A stretch of 64,000 nt of DNA from assembly GCA_021208885.1 (NCBI GenBank), contig JAJOJF010000015.1:62001-126000 (forward strand). The letters run 5' to 3'. The DNA is from Burkholderiaceae bacterium (GTDB lineage: Bacteria; Pseudomonadota; Gammaproteobacteria; Burkholderiales; Burkholderiaceae_B). Positions 40,186 to 50,120 of the stretch are shown piece by piece (the first letter of the stretch is position 1; every line of letters starts with the position of its first letter). The notes below the pieces were generated by a model that worked only from the letters and a program-made list of their open reading frames with translations, ran no database searches and was not told the DNA's origin. The translations under genes were made by a program, and so were the position numbers.

Positions 40186-41699
40186 TTGCCAGCCGACTCG
40201 CTCGAGGGCGCGGTGTCTTTGTCCACTGGCTTGGGCGCAGCGCCAAGCAACACGCCGAGTCCAGCCTTGCGCTGGGTCATTGCAGGTTTGGCAGTTGACT
40301 GTTTGGCGGACTCGCGGGTCGAGGTTGCAGCTGCCGCCGGTTCATAGGGCTTTAAGAAGAACTCATCAACCGGCGGCTTGGGCGGTTCAATGTAAGTGCG
40401 GTCGCGTCCACGCCCTCGATCTGATCCGCGCTCACGGCCACGATCGCGAGCCGCACCTGAACTTAAGGCCCGGTCAGACGAACGCGGGTAAGCCTTGGGC
40501 ACGTCAAGCTCGCCACGTTCAATCGGACGCTTGATCAGCTTTTCAACTTCGATGAGGAGCTTTTCTTGTGCGGGGGTGTAGAGCGAAATCGCGTCACCCA
40601 AGGCACCGGCGCGGCCAGTACGACCAATCCGATGCACATAATCTTCGGCACTGTAAGGCAAATCGTAATTGATCACGCACGGCACGCCCGCAACATCAAG
40701 CCCGCGTGCCGCTACATCAGTAGCCACCAGAACTTCCAATTCACCCGCTTTGAAAGCATCAAGGGCCTTCATGCGATCGGCTTGCGACTTGTCCCCATGA
40801 ATCGATTCGGCTTTGACGCCGTCGCGCTCAAGCTCCCTGGCTAAGCGCGACGTGCCAATCTTGGTATTGGAGAAGACGATTACCTGATTCAGCCCTTTGG
40901 ACTTGACCAGGTGCACAACTGCGGCACGCTTGTCTTGTTCAGCCACCGGATACGCAATTTGCGTAACCGTATCAGCCGTGGCATTGCGTTTGGCCACTTC
41001 GATTTCCACCGGTGTCTTCTGATAGGTGCGTGCGAGCTTTCTGATTTCAGCACTGAAAGTGGCCGAGAACAACAACGTCTGGCGCTGCGCCGGCAAAGCT
41101 CTGATAATTCGATCGAGGTCCGGCAAAAACCCCATGTCAAGCATGCGATCGGCCTCATCAAGCACCAGGATACCAACTTGCGATAAGTTGACGGTGTTTT
41201 GCGAGAGGTGATCCAGTAACCGACCGGGCGTGGCAATCAATACCTCGCACCCTTGGCGCAAAGCTTCCTTTTGTGGGCCGATATCGACCCCGCCAAACAC
41301 CACGGCACTGCGCAACGGGGTGTAAAGGCCATAACGCTTGACGCTCTCAAACACCTGATCAGCCAATTCACGCGTCGGCGTCAGGATCAAAGCCCTGACC
41401 GGGTGGCGAGCCGGCGAGGCACTGGCATTGGCCAGTGGCATCAGCCTGTGCAGTATCGGCAGCGTAAAAGCAGCCGTCTTGCCGGTGCCTGTCTGGGCAG
41501 CACCCATAACGTCTCGGCCTGCCATGATCTCGGGCAAGGCTTGCGCCTGAATCGGCGTGGGCACCGTGTACCCGGTCTGTTTGACCGCCTGCAGAATCAG
41601 GCTGTGTAGACCAATCGCATCAAATGTTGGCGGGGGCATTTCGCTGGCTGATGATGCAGCGGTCGCATCTGTCGCCTGGGGGGTATCGCTGTCTGTCAT
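40182..41699 (-). CDS. rhlE: DEAD-box ATP-dependent RNA helicase, RhlE type
   Basis: 505 residues. Q motif TPIQAQALP, Walker A AQTGTGKTAAF, PTRELADQV, VLDEADRM (DEAD), SAT motif FSATFSAEIRKLA, and HRIGRTGRAGALG. The C-terminal extension (about 400-505) holds an Arg/Gly-Asp-rich stretch (RDRGRERGSDRGRGRDR), probably RNA-binding. Role in RNA remodelling, ribosome assembly or turnover. Confidence 0.95.
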   Translation of the reverse strand: MTDSDTPQATDATAASSASEMPPPTFDAIGLHSLILQAVKQTGYTVPTPIQAQALPEIMAGRDVMGAAQTGTGKTAAFTLPILHRLMPLANASASPARHPVRALILTPTRELADQVFESVKRYGLYTPLRSAVVFGGVDIGPQKEALRQGCEVLIATPGRLLDHLSQNTVNLSQVGILVLDEADRMLDMGFLPDLDRIIRALPAQRQTLLFSATFSAEIRKLARTYQKTPVEIEVAKRNATADTVTQIAYPVAEQDKRAAVVHLVKSKGLNQVIVFSNTKIGTSRLARELERDGVKAESIHGDKSQADRMKALDAFKAGELEVLVATDVAARGLDVAGVPCVINYDLPYSAEDYVHRIGRTGRAGALGDAISLYTPAQEKLLIEVEKLIKRPIERGELDVPKAYPRSSDRALSSGAARDRGRERGSDRGRGRDRTYIEPPKPPVDEFFLKPYEPAAAATSTRESAKQSTAKPAMTQRKAGLGVLLGAAPKPVDKDTAPSSESAGN

Positions 41700-41791
41700 A
41701 AGGTTCCGATCTAACTGAAGACTCAGTGTACTGCAACTATCGGGTTAACCATGACAAATTCAAGACAGTGTGGTGCAGTTGCCACCCGGGA

Positions 41792-42142
41792 TCACCACCA
41801 GCCAATCAGCGCTCGCAACACCCAAAACGCCACCATGCCGCCAAGAATCATGATGAGCACGTTGCGGGTTTTTTGAAATAGCCAGATGGCAACCAACGCC
41901 GCAAACAGGCGCTGATCAACCACAGTCGCCATGCTGTCGGGTGTTGACCAGGGCAACAGAATTGGCACAATAATGGCGGTCAGTGCTGCCGCTGGCGCGT
42001 AGCGCAAGGCACGCCTGACCCCTTCGCTCAGAGGCACGCGGTGGCCAAACAAATGATAGCTTGCGCGCGTCAAGAACGTGCAAAGCGCCAGCAGCGCAAT
42101 GGCGCCATACAGATACCAGTGGTTTGCCAGGGCTTGTTCCAT
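41792..42142 (-). CDS. azlD: AzlD branched-chain amino acid exporter subunit
   Basis: 116 residues with about four hydrophobic segments; TFLTRASYHLFGHRVPLSEGVRRALRYAPAAALTAIIVP is the family core. Partner of AzlC in exporting branched-chain amino acids. ATG 42142 was chosen because the upstream extension overlaps azlC in another frame. Directly follows azlC. Confidence 0.9.
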   Translation of the reverse strand: MEQALANHWYLYGAIALLALCTFLTRASYHLFGHRVPLSEGVRRALRYAPAAALTAIIVPILLPWSTPDSMATVVDQRLFAALVAIWLFQKTRNVLIMILGGMVAFWVLRALIGWW

Positions 42143-42164
42143 CGTTGTCTGTGCCCGCCTCTTT

Positions 42165-42893
42165 CTACCGTTTCTTTTTAAAAGCCATTTCGGCCCAGAT
42201 TCCAGCCACAATCCCCACGATAACCGCCGCCAGGAGACCCAGACGCAAAGGCAGGCCTTGCGAGACCCACGCCGTTATGCCAGCTGCAAGCATCGAAACC
42301 AGCATGGGCCGGCTGTTGGCCAATGGAATCGTAATGGCCATCAGTGCCAGCACAGCCGCGTAGTCCAACGACCATTCCGTTGGCACCAGTGATCCAAGCG
42401 CGATGCCGAGCAACGACGATGTTTGCCAGGTAAACCAACCTGGAACAATCGTCGCCAAGAAAAACGAGCGTTGCGGGGCAGTACCCTTGATGTCAGCCTC
42501 GCCAAACCGTGGCATGAACAACACAAATGACATGTCAGTCGTGAAGTAGCCATACGTCAAACGCTTATACCAAGGCAAGGACTGGAAGTAAGGCTGGAGC
42601 GCCGCGCTAAATATCAGGAATCTCAGGTTAACGATCAAGCCAGCGGCAAATATCAACCAAAGCGGCGCACCTGATGCAATCAAAGGCAATGAGGTCAGCT
42701 GGGCCGAGCCTGCATATACCAGCAGTGTCATCCAGACAGCAGCGCTCTCCGTCAAACCGGACTTAACCATCGCCACGCCAGTGACCAAACCCCATGTGAA
42801 TGTAGCAATCAAGGCGGGACGCACGGCAATAAGCGCCTCGCGCCTTGCGGCCTGGCACTCGGCTTTTAGTGAGAGATTTGCTTCAGAAGACAC
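42165..42893 (-). CDS. azlC: AzlC branched-chain amino acid permease
   Basis: About 242 residues from GTG 42893, giving the usual family length: RREALIAVRPALIATFTWGLVTGVAMVKSGL, VYAGSAQLTSLPLIASGAPLW, NLRFLIFSAALQPYF. ATG 42959 is an alternative that would add an atypical Trp/Cys-containing N-terminus. Six or so hydrophobic segments. Divergent from the zinc-finger gene. Confidence 0.88.
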   Translation of the reverse strand: MSSEANLSLKAECQAARREALIAVRPALIATFTWGLVTGVAMVKSGLTESAAVWMTLLVYAGSAQLTSLPLIASGAPLWLIFAAGLIVNLRFLIFSAALQPYFQSLPWYKRLTYGYFTTDMSFVLFMPRFGEADIKGTAPQRSFFLATIVPGWFTWQTSSLLGIALGSLVPTEWSLDYAAVLALMAITIPLANSRPMLVSMLAAGITAWVSQGLPLRLGLLAAVIVGIVAGIWAEMAFKKKR

Positions 42894-43019
42894 AGATACC
42901 CATTCCAGCACAAACACGCAACTGGCCCATAATTTGCCAGCTTGCTCTAAGAAATACATCAGATTGTAATCCTGTGCCTTGGTACAATCGGAACAGTTCA
43001 ACTTTTAAGAGATCTAGCG

Positions 43020-43244
43020 ATGTCTGAGCCCGTTTCTACAGAAAGCGCCGACCTGACTGCGCAGACAGTCACCGTGACCGCTGATGATCTGCCGCTGCAC
43101 TGCCCTGGCGACAAGGCGCCGGTATGGAGCATGCATCCTCGCGTGTTCCTCGACGTCACAAAAACTGGCGAGGTCAAGTGCCCTTACTGTGGCACCAACT
43201 ATAAACTCGCCCCCGGCACCGTGCTTTCCGGCCACGGTCACTGA
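43020..43244 (+). CDS. small zinc-finger protein (zf-CHCC)
   Basis: 74 residues with the pattern C-x10-H...CPYC: LHCPGDKAPVWSMHPRVFLDV and GEVKCPYCGTNYKL. This family is homologous to the mitochondrial NDUFS6 complex I zinc subunit; bacterial roles are unclear. Twenty-six bases before the next gene. Confidence 0.92.
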   Translation: MSEPVSTESADLTAQTVTVTADDLPLHCPGDKAPVWSMHPRVFLDVTKTGEVKCPYCGTNYKLAPGTVLSGHGH

Positions 43245-43270
43245 CTCGACCATTGACCAGACCAACCTCC

Positions 43271-43693
43271 ATGTTTGCGACCCCGAACGAAGCCGAACAA
43301 GCGTTTTATCAGGCACTCGCCCGCGGTGATGTCGAGGGGCTAATGCAAGTATGGGCTGGTGACGAAGAAATCCTCTGCGTACACCCGGGTGGCTTGCGCT
43401 TGATCGGACACTTGGCCGTGCGTGAGTCTTGGGAGGCGATCCTAAAACATGGCGGTTTGCACATCGAGACATCCAAAGTGGTGGAGCTATCAACCATGGT
43501 CAGCGCCACCCACTCGGTAATTGAACAGATCCGCGCCATGGGTCCCAATGGCACTGAACATGCCTATTGCTACGCCACCAACGTGTTTCACAAAGGACCG
43601 GCTGGCTGGCGCATCGTCATGCATCACGCAAGTGCCGCTCCCGAACGGGCTAGCGCATTTGACTTGCACGATATGCCTGGCACGCTGCACTGA
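43271..43693 (+). CDS. NTF2/SnoaL-like protein
   Basis: 140 residues with the cone-shaped NTF2-like fold of DUF4440/SnoaL proteins: ATPNEAEQAFYQALARGDVEGLMQVWAGDEEILCVHPGG, SWEAIL, and WRIVMHHAS. Function unknown. ATG 43271 is preferred over TTG 43253. Between the zinc-finger gene and the hydrolase, likely one operon. Confidence 0.85.
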   Translation: MFATPNEAEQAFYQALARGDVEGLMQVWAGDEEILCVHPGGLRLIGHLAVRESWEAILKHGGLHIETSKVVELSTMVSATHSVIEQIRAMGPNGTEHAYCYATNVFHKGPAGWRIVMHHASAAPERASAFDLHDMPGTLH

Positions 43694-43699
43694 CGATTG

Positions 43700-44785
43700 A
43701 TGACGGCACAGATAGACACCTCCCCCTGTCGCGCACCAGTCTGGTTGCCTGGGGGTCACCTACAAACCTTGTACGGCTCCCTGGCTGCCCCCGCAAACCG
43801 ATTGAGGTTTGTGCGCGAGCGGGTTAGAACCGCTGACGGTGACTTTCTGGACTTTGACTGGAGCGCGCCTGGCCTGGTGCTGCACCCCAAGGGCCGGGCA
43901 ACCAACCGTGATGGCCTGCCAAGGCACGGTGCGGCCACGCGGTGGATGGAAGCTGCTGACAGCGAACTGATACGACAGCATCAAAGTGCGCCAGCACTGG
44001 TGCTGCTGCACGGCCTGGAAGGCGACAGCAACAGTCGCTACGTGCAATCTATCCTGCAGCATTTCCGGGCTCGTGGCTGGCTCGTGGTGCTGGCTCATTT
44101 CCGTGGCTGCTCTGGCGTACCGAACCTACTGGCGCGGTCATACTTCTCTGGTGACATCGACGAAGTCGACTTCATCCTCAAAGCAGTCATCGAGCGAGCG
44201 CCGCTGGCTCAATGGCATGTTGCTGGAGTATCGCTTGGCGGCAATGCATTGTTGAAATACCTCGGGGAACGCGCAGGCCAAATCGCGTCCATCGAAGCGG
44301 CGGTGAGCATCTGCGCGCCCATGGATCTTCTGGCCGCTGGCAATCGTCTAAGTGATGACTGGATCTGCCGCCATCTATACACCCGGCATTTCTTGCGAAC
44401 CATGAAACCCAAGATCATGGAGAAAGCCAGCCGTTTTCCGGGGGCGATTGACGTGACACGGGTATCGCGCGCCAAAACCTTGAAAGATTTTGATGATGCC
44501 TATACCGCGCCCATGCACGGTTTTGCCAACGCCCTGGATTACTGGCAAAAGGCTTCAAGCAAGCCCTGGCTGCCTTACATTGAAGTGCCCACGCTCATCT
44601 TGAATCCGCGCAACGATCCCTTCATCCCGGAACCATCACTGCCCGGCCCGTCCGAGGCCAGCGCCAAGGTCATCCTGCACCAGCCAGCCGAAGGTGGACA
44701 CATGGGCTTCGTGACAGGCACATTTCCAGGCAACTTGAACTGGCTACCGGCTCGCCTTGCAAAGTTTTTTAACTCGAGGCATTAA
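43700..44785 (+). CDS. YheT-family alpha/beta hydrolase
   Basis: 361 residues. FRGCSGVPNLLARSYFSGDIDEVDFIL, nucleophile elbow GVSLGGNALLKYLGE, catalytic Asp in NPRNDPFIPE and His in GGHMGFV. Hydrolase of unknown natural ester substrate. ATG 43700 was chosen over the TTG three bases earlier. Six bases after the NTF2-like stop. Confidence 0.9.
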   Translation: MTAQIDTSPCRAPVWLPGGHLQTLYGSLAAPANRLRFVRERVRTADGDFLDFDWSAPGLVLHPKGRATNRDGLPRHGAATRWMEAADSELIRQHQSAPALVLLHGLEGDSNSRYVQSILQHFRARGWLVVLAHFRGCSGVPNLLARSYFSGDIDEVDFILKAVIERAPLAQWHVAGVSLGGNALLKYLGERAGQIASIEAAVSICAPMDLLAAGNRLSDDWICRHLYTRHFLRTMKPKIMEKASRFPGAIDVTRVSRAKTLKDFDDAYTAPMHGFANALDYWQKASSKPWLPYIEVPTLILNPRNDPFIPEPSLPGPSEASAKVILHQPAEGGHMGFVTGTFPGNLNWLPARLAKFFNSRH

Positions 44786-44800
44786 TTTGCTGTTGAATGC

Positions 44801-46309
44801 TTAGCTGCTGAACTTTTCCAGCAGCGCTTTTTCCTGGTCCATGCGTGTGCGCAAAACCCGGATTTCGGCGTCTATGCGGGACTGTTCATGAAAGTTCTGT
44901 GTCATTTCACGAGCCTGCTGTAACTGTGCCATTGCCGATGGCAAAGCGCCCGTGAGCACATAATAATCCGCCATGGCGCGTCGGGCCTGAGCCGGCTGGT
45001 TTGAGTCAGCGAGATTTACCGCCAGCAACTGGTAAAGCACTGGGGACTCAGCGGGCCATTTCTTGATCTGTTCTTGCAAAAATTTTGCTGCCTCGGCATG
45101 ACGCCCCAGCTTTTGCAGGGCACGCGCTTGTATCTCAGCCAGGGCGCGGTGATTGGGCCAGCGCGCCAGCGCAGAACGACTGATCGAAAGTGCCGAGCTG
45201 GCATTGTCTTGCGCCAGCGCCAAGGCGGCAGCCTGTCGCTCGATGTAGGGAGAATCCTTGACTCCCTCTCGCGCATAGCCGAGAAACCGTTTGGCATCTT
45301 CATACTGACGTCGCTGCGAAGCAAGTTCGGAAAGGGCTAGCCAGGCTGCCGAGCGCTGTGCGCCCTTTAACCGCCTGCCCTCGTCTTGCAGCTTGTCCAC
45401 CACTCTAGTCACATCGTGACGCTCGATTGTCTGCAACACCAACGCCCGAGCACGAACATACCAGAACGCATCCGAACTCGGGTATTGGTTTTTGTCGAGC
45501 AACTGGGTGCGGTTTTGCATGTCAGTCATGCGATCAATGCTTAACGGGTGGGTACTGAAGTAGGCGTTGCCACCGGAGGTGCCCATGTTGAACTGGGCGT
45601 TATTCATGAGCTTGGCAAACATCTCTTGAAGGCCGTTAGGGTCATACCCGGCTTTGGTGAGCATGTGAAACCCGACGCGGTCAGCCTCCCTTTCAGCATC
45701 ACGCGAGTAGCCTAACTGCCGATCAATCGCAGCGGCCTGACCAAACGCAGCAACGCCAGAGGCGACGTTCACGCCACCGGCCAACGCAGCGAGCAACGCC
45801 GCGGCCACGGATGCCATGGCGATCATCTCACTTTGTTTTTGCTGTGTGAGTCCACGAGCAATGTGGCGTTGCGTGACGTGCGCAATTTCGTGGGCGACCA
45901 CACCCGCTACTTCAGACTCAGAGCCTGCCTGCACGATCAAACCGGTGTTGATCCCGATGTAGCCGCCTGGCAATGCAAAGGCGTTAAATTGTGGACTCAG
46001 CACACCAAACACATCAACATGCAGGTTGTGATTGGGTGCGTAACGGGCCAAGCGCTTGCCCATGTCATTCAGGTATTGATTGATCTCAGAATCGTGCACG
46101 TAAGTAGGATCGCGCCGGCCCTGCGCAATGATGAGATCGCCTAAAGCGCGCTCCATGGCTGGCGACAAATCCGATCCGCTAGCGGCGCCCATACTGGGCA
46201 AGCCCATCGGCTGAGCCAGTGCGGGAGCGCTCGCCAAAGTGGGGGCAGCAGCCACCAAAACGACGGCTGCGAGCTTACGCTTAATGGATGACGGCACGCT
46301 TAACATCAT
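44801..46309 (-). CDS. periplasmic M48 metalloprotease with TPR tail (BepA-like)
   Basis: 502 residues. Signal peptide at about 1-30 (ALAQP), zinc motif HEIAH in GVVAHEIAHVTQRHIARG, third ligand region DAEREADRVGFHML, then a helical TPR-like C-terminal half (about 290-480). BepA proteins assist or degrade misfolded outer-membrane proteins, notably LptD. Divergent from galU across a 44-base gap containing a short palindrome. Confidence 0.92.
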   Translation of the reverse strand: MMLSVPSSIKRKLAAVVLVAAAPTLASAPALAQPMGLPSMGAASGSDLSPAMERALGDLIIAQGRRDPTYVHDSEINQYLNDMGKRLARYAPNHNLHVDVFGVLSPQFNAFALPGGYIGINTGLIVQAGSESEVAGVVAHEIAHVTQRHIARGLTQQKQSEMIAMASVAAALLAALAGGVNVASGVAAFGQAAAIDRQLGYSRDAEREADRVGFHMLTKAGYDPNGLQEMFAKLMNNAQFNMGTSGGNAYFSTHPLSIDRMTDMQNRTQLLDKNQYPSSDAFWYVRARALVLQTIERHDVTRVVDKLQDEGRRLKGAQRSAAWLALSELASQRRQYEDAKRFLGYAREGVKDSPYIERQAAALALAQDNASSALSISRSALARWPNHRALAEIQARALQKLGRHAEAAKFLQEQIKKWPAESPVLYQLLAVNLADSNQPAQARRAMADYYVLTGALPSAMAQLQQAREMTQNFHEQSRIDAEIRVLRTRMDQEKALLEKFSS

Positions 46310-46311
46310 TT

Positions 46312-46324
46312 CGTTATGATAACG
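46312..46324. promoter_or_regulatory. palindrome between the M48 protease gene and galU
   Basis: CGTTAT-G-ATAACG lies three bases upstream of the protease ATG and about 30 before galU. In so short a divergent gap it could be an operator or chance. Confidence 0.3.
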
Positions 46325-46353
46325 GGCATTAATTAAAGTTCCGGAAACAACCC

Positions 46354-47190
46354 ATGCGTCCCGTCAGAAAAGCCGTTTTCCCCGTCGCCGGTCTTGGCAC
46401 TCGTTTCTTGCCGGCCACCAAGGCCATGCCTAAGGAAATGTTACCAGTCGTCGACAAACCGCTCATCCAGTATGCTGTCGAAGAGGCAGTGGCAGCCGGA
46501 GTAACTGAATTAATTTTTGTTACCGGACGCAGCAAGCGCGCCATCGAGGATCACTTTGACTCTGCGCCAGAGCTTGAGATGGAGCTTGCCAGGAAAGACA
46601 AGCAAGCGATGCTAGCTGCTGTCAAAAACATACTGCCAGATCACGTCAGCTGTATCTACATTCGCCAGACTGCACCCTTGGGCCTCGGTCACGCCGTACT
46701 GACAGCAGCACCAGCCGTGGGTGATGAGCCATTTGCCGTGCTGCTAGCGGACGACTTGATCGATGCTGACAAGCCAGTGCTGTCGCAATTGATTGATGCA
46801 GCACTGACCCACCAAGGCAGCATTCTGGGTGTGCAAGAGGTCGAGCGCAAAAACACCGACAAGTACGGCATCGTTTCCAGCACCAAAGTTGACGATCGAA
46901 CCGAGCGTGTTCATGCCATCGTTGAAAAACCCGCGCCAGACGTTGCACCTTCGACGCTCGCCGTGGTTGGCCGCTATGTGCTTGATGCGGCGATCTTTAA
47001 TCATCTGCGACGCACCCAGGCTGGCTCTGGCGGCGAGATACAGCTCACCGACGGCATTGCATCGCTTATGGCAGAAAAGCCGGTGTTTGCCCACCGGTAT
47101 GAAGGCACACGCTACGACTGTGGCAGCAAAGCAGGCATGTTTGCCGCCACAGTGGCGTACGGCAAAAAGTATCACGGGTTAGAGCCTTAA
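46354..47190 (+). CDS. galU: UTP-glucose-1-phosphate uridylyltransferase
   Basis: 278 residues; makes UDP-glucose for envelope polysaccharides. Motifs [51 protein letters not shown], and a C-terminal [12 protein letters not shown]. Single gene, convergent with ctaG. Confidence 0.97.
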   Translation: MRPVRKAVFPVAGLGTRFLPATKAMPKEMLPVVDKPLIQYAVEEAVAAGVTELIFVTGRSKRAIEDHFDSAPELEMELARKDKQAMLAAVKNILPDHVSCIYIRQTAPLGLGHAVLTAAPAVGDEPFAVLLADDLIDADKPVLSQLIDAALTHQGSILGVQEVERKNTDKYGIVSSTKVDDRTERVHAIVEKPAPDVAPSTLAVVGRYVLDAAIFNHLRRTQAGSGGEIQLTDGIASLMAEKPVFAHRYEGTRYDCGSKAGMFAATVAYGKKYHGLEP

Positions 47191-47211
47191 CCCACAACTG
47201 CCCCGGATTTC

Positions 47212-48066
47212 CTACCCCGTGGCAGGCGCCGGCTCTCGTTTAGCCGGCGGTGGGCCCTTGCCCCAACGCCCTTTGCTCGATAACCGCATGACGTTTTTGA
47301 GGGCAATCAAAAGCCCTGCCACTTCAGTCATTGCTGCCGGAATCCACATGGTCAAGCCACCAATGGCCTGGTCGGTGATGGCCGACATGGCGATTGCTCG
47401 GCCACACAAATCAAATAGCGGATAGAGATCACGCTCGGTAAAAGCGATAATCGCACCAGCGACCATTTGGGGTGCCATCGTAACAATCGGCGATATCACT
47501 CGACCGCCGGGTGTCATGGCGGCCGGGGGCGCGGGCCGGCGATCCAGAATCAGGTTCCAGTACATGAAGCCACTGATCACCACTGACCAGTTCATGATGC
47601 GGTACAACCGCCAGTCGAGCATGGAATAGAACTGCACCGACGGAATCAGCCAGACGATCACCAGAAACACAAAGAGCGCAGGGACAAATATCGGGTTAGT
47701 CAATATCGCAATGATGGCGCGCCCTGCCAGTGTTTGGTTAAAGCGTCGTAACTTGGTGCGCCATGCCAGTGGCATCCCAGCGCGCATGACGGATCCCGGG
47801 TAGGCTGCCATTAACACCAGCGGGCCCAGGTGATGCAGCACCAGGTGCTGGATACGGTGCATGAAGAACATGCGTTCGGCGTAGTAATCGAGCAACGTGT
47901 GCATGGACAAATAAATCAGCACTACCCCGCTCCAGAACAACACCTTGCGCGATGTGCTGACCTTGTGCACTTTCTGACCACGCACAAACAAAGTGATGCC
48001 AACCGCAAAGGCGATCAACAATGCGGGAGAGAACTCCCAAGGCACAAGCCAACTTAACCAATCCAT
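47212..48066 (-). CDS. ctaG: CtaG-type cytochrome c oxidase assembly membrane protein
   Basis: 284 residues with about seven membrane segments; this is the caa3-type CtaG family, not the Cox11 family. Seen: conserved His-rich helix FFMHRIQHLVLHHLGPLVL, WSVVISGFMYWNLILDRRPAP, and MAPQMVAGAIIAFTERDLYP. Its neighbours are not oxidase genes. ATG 48066 was chosen over 48081, because MDWLSWLVPWEFSP begins the family domain. Confidence 0.88.
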   Translation of the reverse strand: MDWLSWLVPWEFSPALLIAFAVGITLFVRGQKVHKVSTSRKVLFWSGVVLIYLSMHTLLDYYAERMFFMHRIQHLVLHHLGPLVLMAAYPGSVMRAGMPLAWRTKLRRFNQTLAGRAIIAILTNPIFVPALFVFLVIVWLIPSVQFYSMLDWRLYRIMNWSVVISGFMYWNLILDRRPAPPAAMTPGGRVISPIVTMAPQMVAGAIIAFTERDLYPLFDLCGRAIAMSAITDQAIGGLTMWIPAAMTEVAGLLIALKNVMRLSSKGRWGKGPPPAKREPAPATG

Positions 48067-48155
48067 GGTGCACGATTCCAATTCAGTTGCACAAATTGTA
48101 GTATGACGAGTTAAGCGAACCAGAATTCCCTTAATTTCCGCATATAGAGCTCACC

Positions 48156-49520
48156 ATGTCCCTAGTTGGTCCCTTGCATGAGATGTCGGTTTATCAAGCC
48201 CGCAGAGAGCGGCTCGCAACCTGGGTTCGTGCGGAAGGTGGTGGCATTGCCATCGTCCCCACCGGCTCACCCCGCATGCGCAATGCTGACGCAACCTACC
48301 CTTTTAGATTTGACAGCCAGTTTTACTACCTGAGCGGCTTTACCGAGCCCAACGCTTGGCTGGCCATTGTGGCCCGTTCAGGCCAGCCAACTGAATCGTG
48401 GCTGCTGTGCCAACCCAAAAACCCGGAATCAGAGACTTGGGACGGCAAACGCTGGGGACCGGATGCTGCCAGAGAGACATTTGGGTTTGACGGTGCGGTG
48501 TCAGTTGATGAACTCGATCGCTGGATGACTGACAAACTGTGCGGTCACAGCCGGCTCTTCGCACCACTACATCGCAGCAGCCTGCCAGACTTGGCGAGCC
48601 ACTTGCAACGCTGGGTTAATGCCGCTCGCCAACAGTCCCGGGGCGTTAAAAAGGTGCCCACTCACTGGATCGACCTGACACCCACCATCAGCCACCACCG
48701 CCTGATTAAAGATGAGCATGAACTAGCGGTCATGCGCGAATCCGCACGCATCGCTGCAATCGGCCATTGCGCGGCCATGCGTGCGGTCAAGCCTGGGCTA
48801 GCCGAGCGTGCGCTAGAGGCTGAACTCTTGGCCGTATTTTTACGCGAAGGCGCACAAGCGGCTGCTTACGAAACCATTGTCGCCACGGGTGCCAACGCCT
48901 GCACGCTGCACCATGCTGCCGGTGCGAGCCGAATCGGCGAAAATGACCTGGTGCTCATTGATGCAGGCTGTGAGCTCAATGGCTATGCCTCAGACATCAC
49001 GCGCACGTTTCCGGCAAGTGGCCGTTTTACACCTGAGCAAGCAGCGCTCTACGACATCGTATTAGCTGCGCAAGACGCTGCCACAGCCCACACTGCACCG
49101 GGTCTCTCGTTTAACGCCGGGCACGATGCAGCCGTCAAAGTGCTGACCCAAGGCCTGATCGACGAGGGAATGATTGAGGGCAGCTTGGACGCCGCCATCG
49201 AGCAAGGCCTTTATCGGCCTTACTACATGCACCGCACTGGCCATTGGCTGGGCTTGGATGTGCACGATGCCGGCCCCTATCGACTCACTGAAGTGGACAC
49301 CGATGAGCCCGATTGGCGTGCGCTTGAACCCGGCATGGTGCTCACGATCGAGCCTGGCCTATACATCACGCCTGGTTCAGGGGCGCCTGAGCGGTTTTGG
49401 GATATCGGCATCCGTATCGAAGACGATGCGGTGGTGACCGAATCGGGGTGTGAGTTGATTACCCGAGGGGTGCCGGTAGATCGCCGCGAGATCGAGGCAC
49501 TGGTGCAGTCTGGTCGCTGA
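48156..49520 (+). CDS. pepP: Xaa-Pro aminopeptidase P
   Basis: 454-residue M24 metallopeptidase removing residues before proline. N-terminal domain PFRFDSQFYYLSGFTEPNAWL; metal ligands in LIDAGCELNGYASDITRTFP, HRTGHWLGLDVHDAG, TIEPGLY and IEDDAVVTESGCELIT. In relatives pepP precedes ubiquinone hydroxylase genes; here a hicAB pair and a TM2 gene lie between. Confidence 0.96.
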   Translation: MSLVGPLHEMSVYQARRERLATWVRAEGGGIAIVPTGSPRMRNADATYPFRFDSQFYYLSGFTEPNAWLAIVARSGQPTESWLLCQPKNPESETWDGKRWGPDAARETFGFDGAVSVDELDRWMTDKLCGHSRLFAPLHRSSLPDLASHLQRWVNAARQQSRGVKKVPTHWIDLTPTISHHRLIKDEHELAVMRESARIAAIGHCAAMRAVKPGLAERALEAELLAVFLREGAQAAAYETIVATGANACTLHHAAGASRIGENDLVLIDAGCELNGYASDITRTFPASGRFTPEQAALYDIVLAAQDAATAHTAPGLSFNAGHDAAVKVLTQGLIDEGMIEGSLDAAIEQGLYRPYYMHRTGHWLGLDVHDAGPYRLTEVDTDEPDWRALEPGMVLTIEPGLYITPGSGAPERFWDIGIRIEDDAVVTESGCELITRGVPVDRREIEALVQSGR

Positions 49521-49547
49521 GAGATCAACATTGGCCAATGAACGCTT

Positions 49548-49868
49548 TTAGCTAAGCTTGGCTGACACCAGCCGATTTAAGCTCACGCCCTGTTCGGCTG
49601 CTTGTATGGCCAAGGCTCGATGAACTGAGCCTGGCACGCGTACCAGAAACCGGCCACTGAAATGTTTATCCGCTAGCGGCTCAGGTGCCGTCTCTCCAGT
49701 TGCCTGCATGTCAGCGACCACCTTGGCAACCACCTTGCGAACGCCTGCCAATGCTTTTTCTGGGGTGGGCGCAAGCCAGGACAAGGATGGGAACTCTGCA
49801 CACAAACCAACATGCTCTTGGTCCTCAGGCGACCATGTTACTCGGTAGGTGTAGTGATCTGGCTTCAT
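49548..49868 (-). CDS. hicB: HicB-family antitoxin
   Basis: 106 residues. HicB-like N-terminal half (YRVTWSPEDQEHVGLCAEFPSLSWLAPTPEKALAG) that mimics the toxin's RNA target, and a C-terminal DNA-binding ribbon-helix-helix (GRFLVRVPGSVHRALAIQAAEQGVSLNRLVSAKL). Two bases after the toxin gene stop. Confidence 0.92.
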   Translation of the reverse strand: MKPDHYTYRVTWSPEDQEHVGLCAEFPSLSWLAPTPEKALAGVRKVVAKVVADMQATGETAPEPLADKHFSGRFLVRVPGSVHRALAIQAAEQGVSLNRLVSAKLS

Positions 49869-49870
49869 TA

Positions 49871-50119
49871 CTAATGAACTCCAAGTTTATCGATAGCTGC
49901 CAGCACTTGTCGAACTTGATAAGCCTTGGCCTTGCCCTGATGATTCTGAATTACAACGCGTGGGTCACCGGGCCATGGCACGCGAAACACCAAGTGACTA
50001 CCACCCCGCTGTCTAGGCTCACCAAAATACAATTCGCAGACGTGCCTCAAATCCGCAAAGCCAACATTAGCCGGTTCAGTTCGCATTTGCGTCAAAATTT
50101 TTACAGCTCGGTTGTTCAA
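49871..50119 (-). CDS. hicA: HicA-family mRNA interferase toxin
   Basis: 82 residues with the double-stranded-RNA-binding-like HicA core: RGGSHLVFRVPW (catalytic His in GSH) and QGKAKAYQVRQVLAAI. The frame starts at TTG 50119 with no clear Shine-Dalgarno; an internal ATG at 50086 is an alternative that would shorten it. First gene of the pair, toxin before antitoxin as usual. Confidence 0.85.
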   Translation of the reverse strand: MNNRAVKILTQMRTEPANVGFADLRHVCELYFGEPRQRGGSHLVFRVPWPGDPRVVIQNHQGKAKAYQVRQVLAAIDKLGVH

Positions 50120-50120
50120 T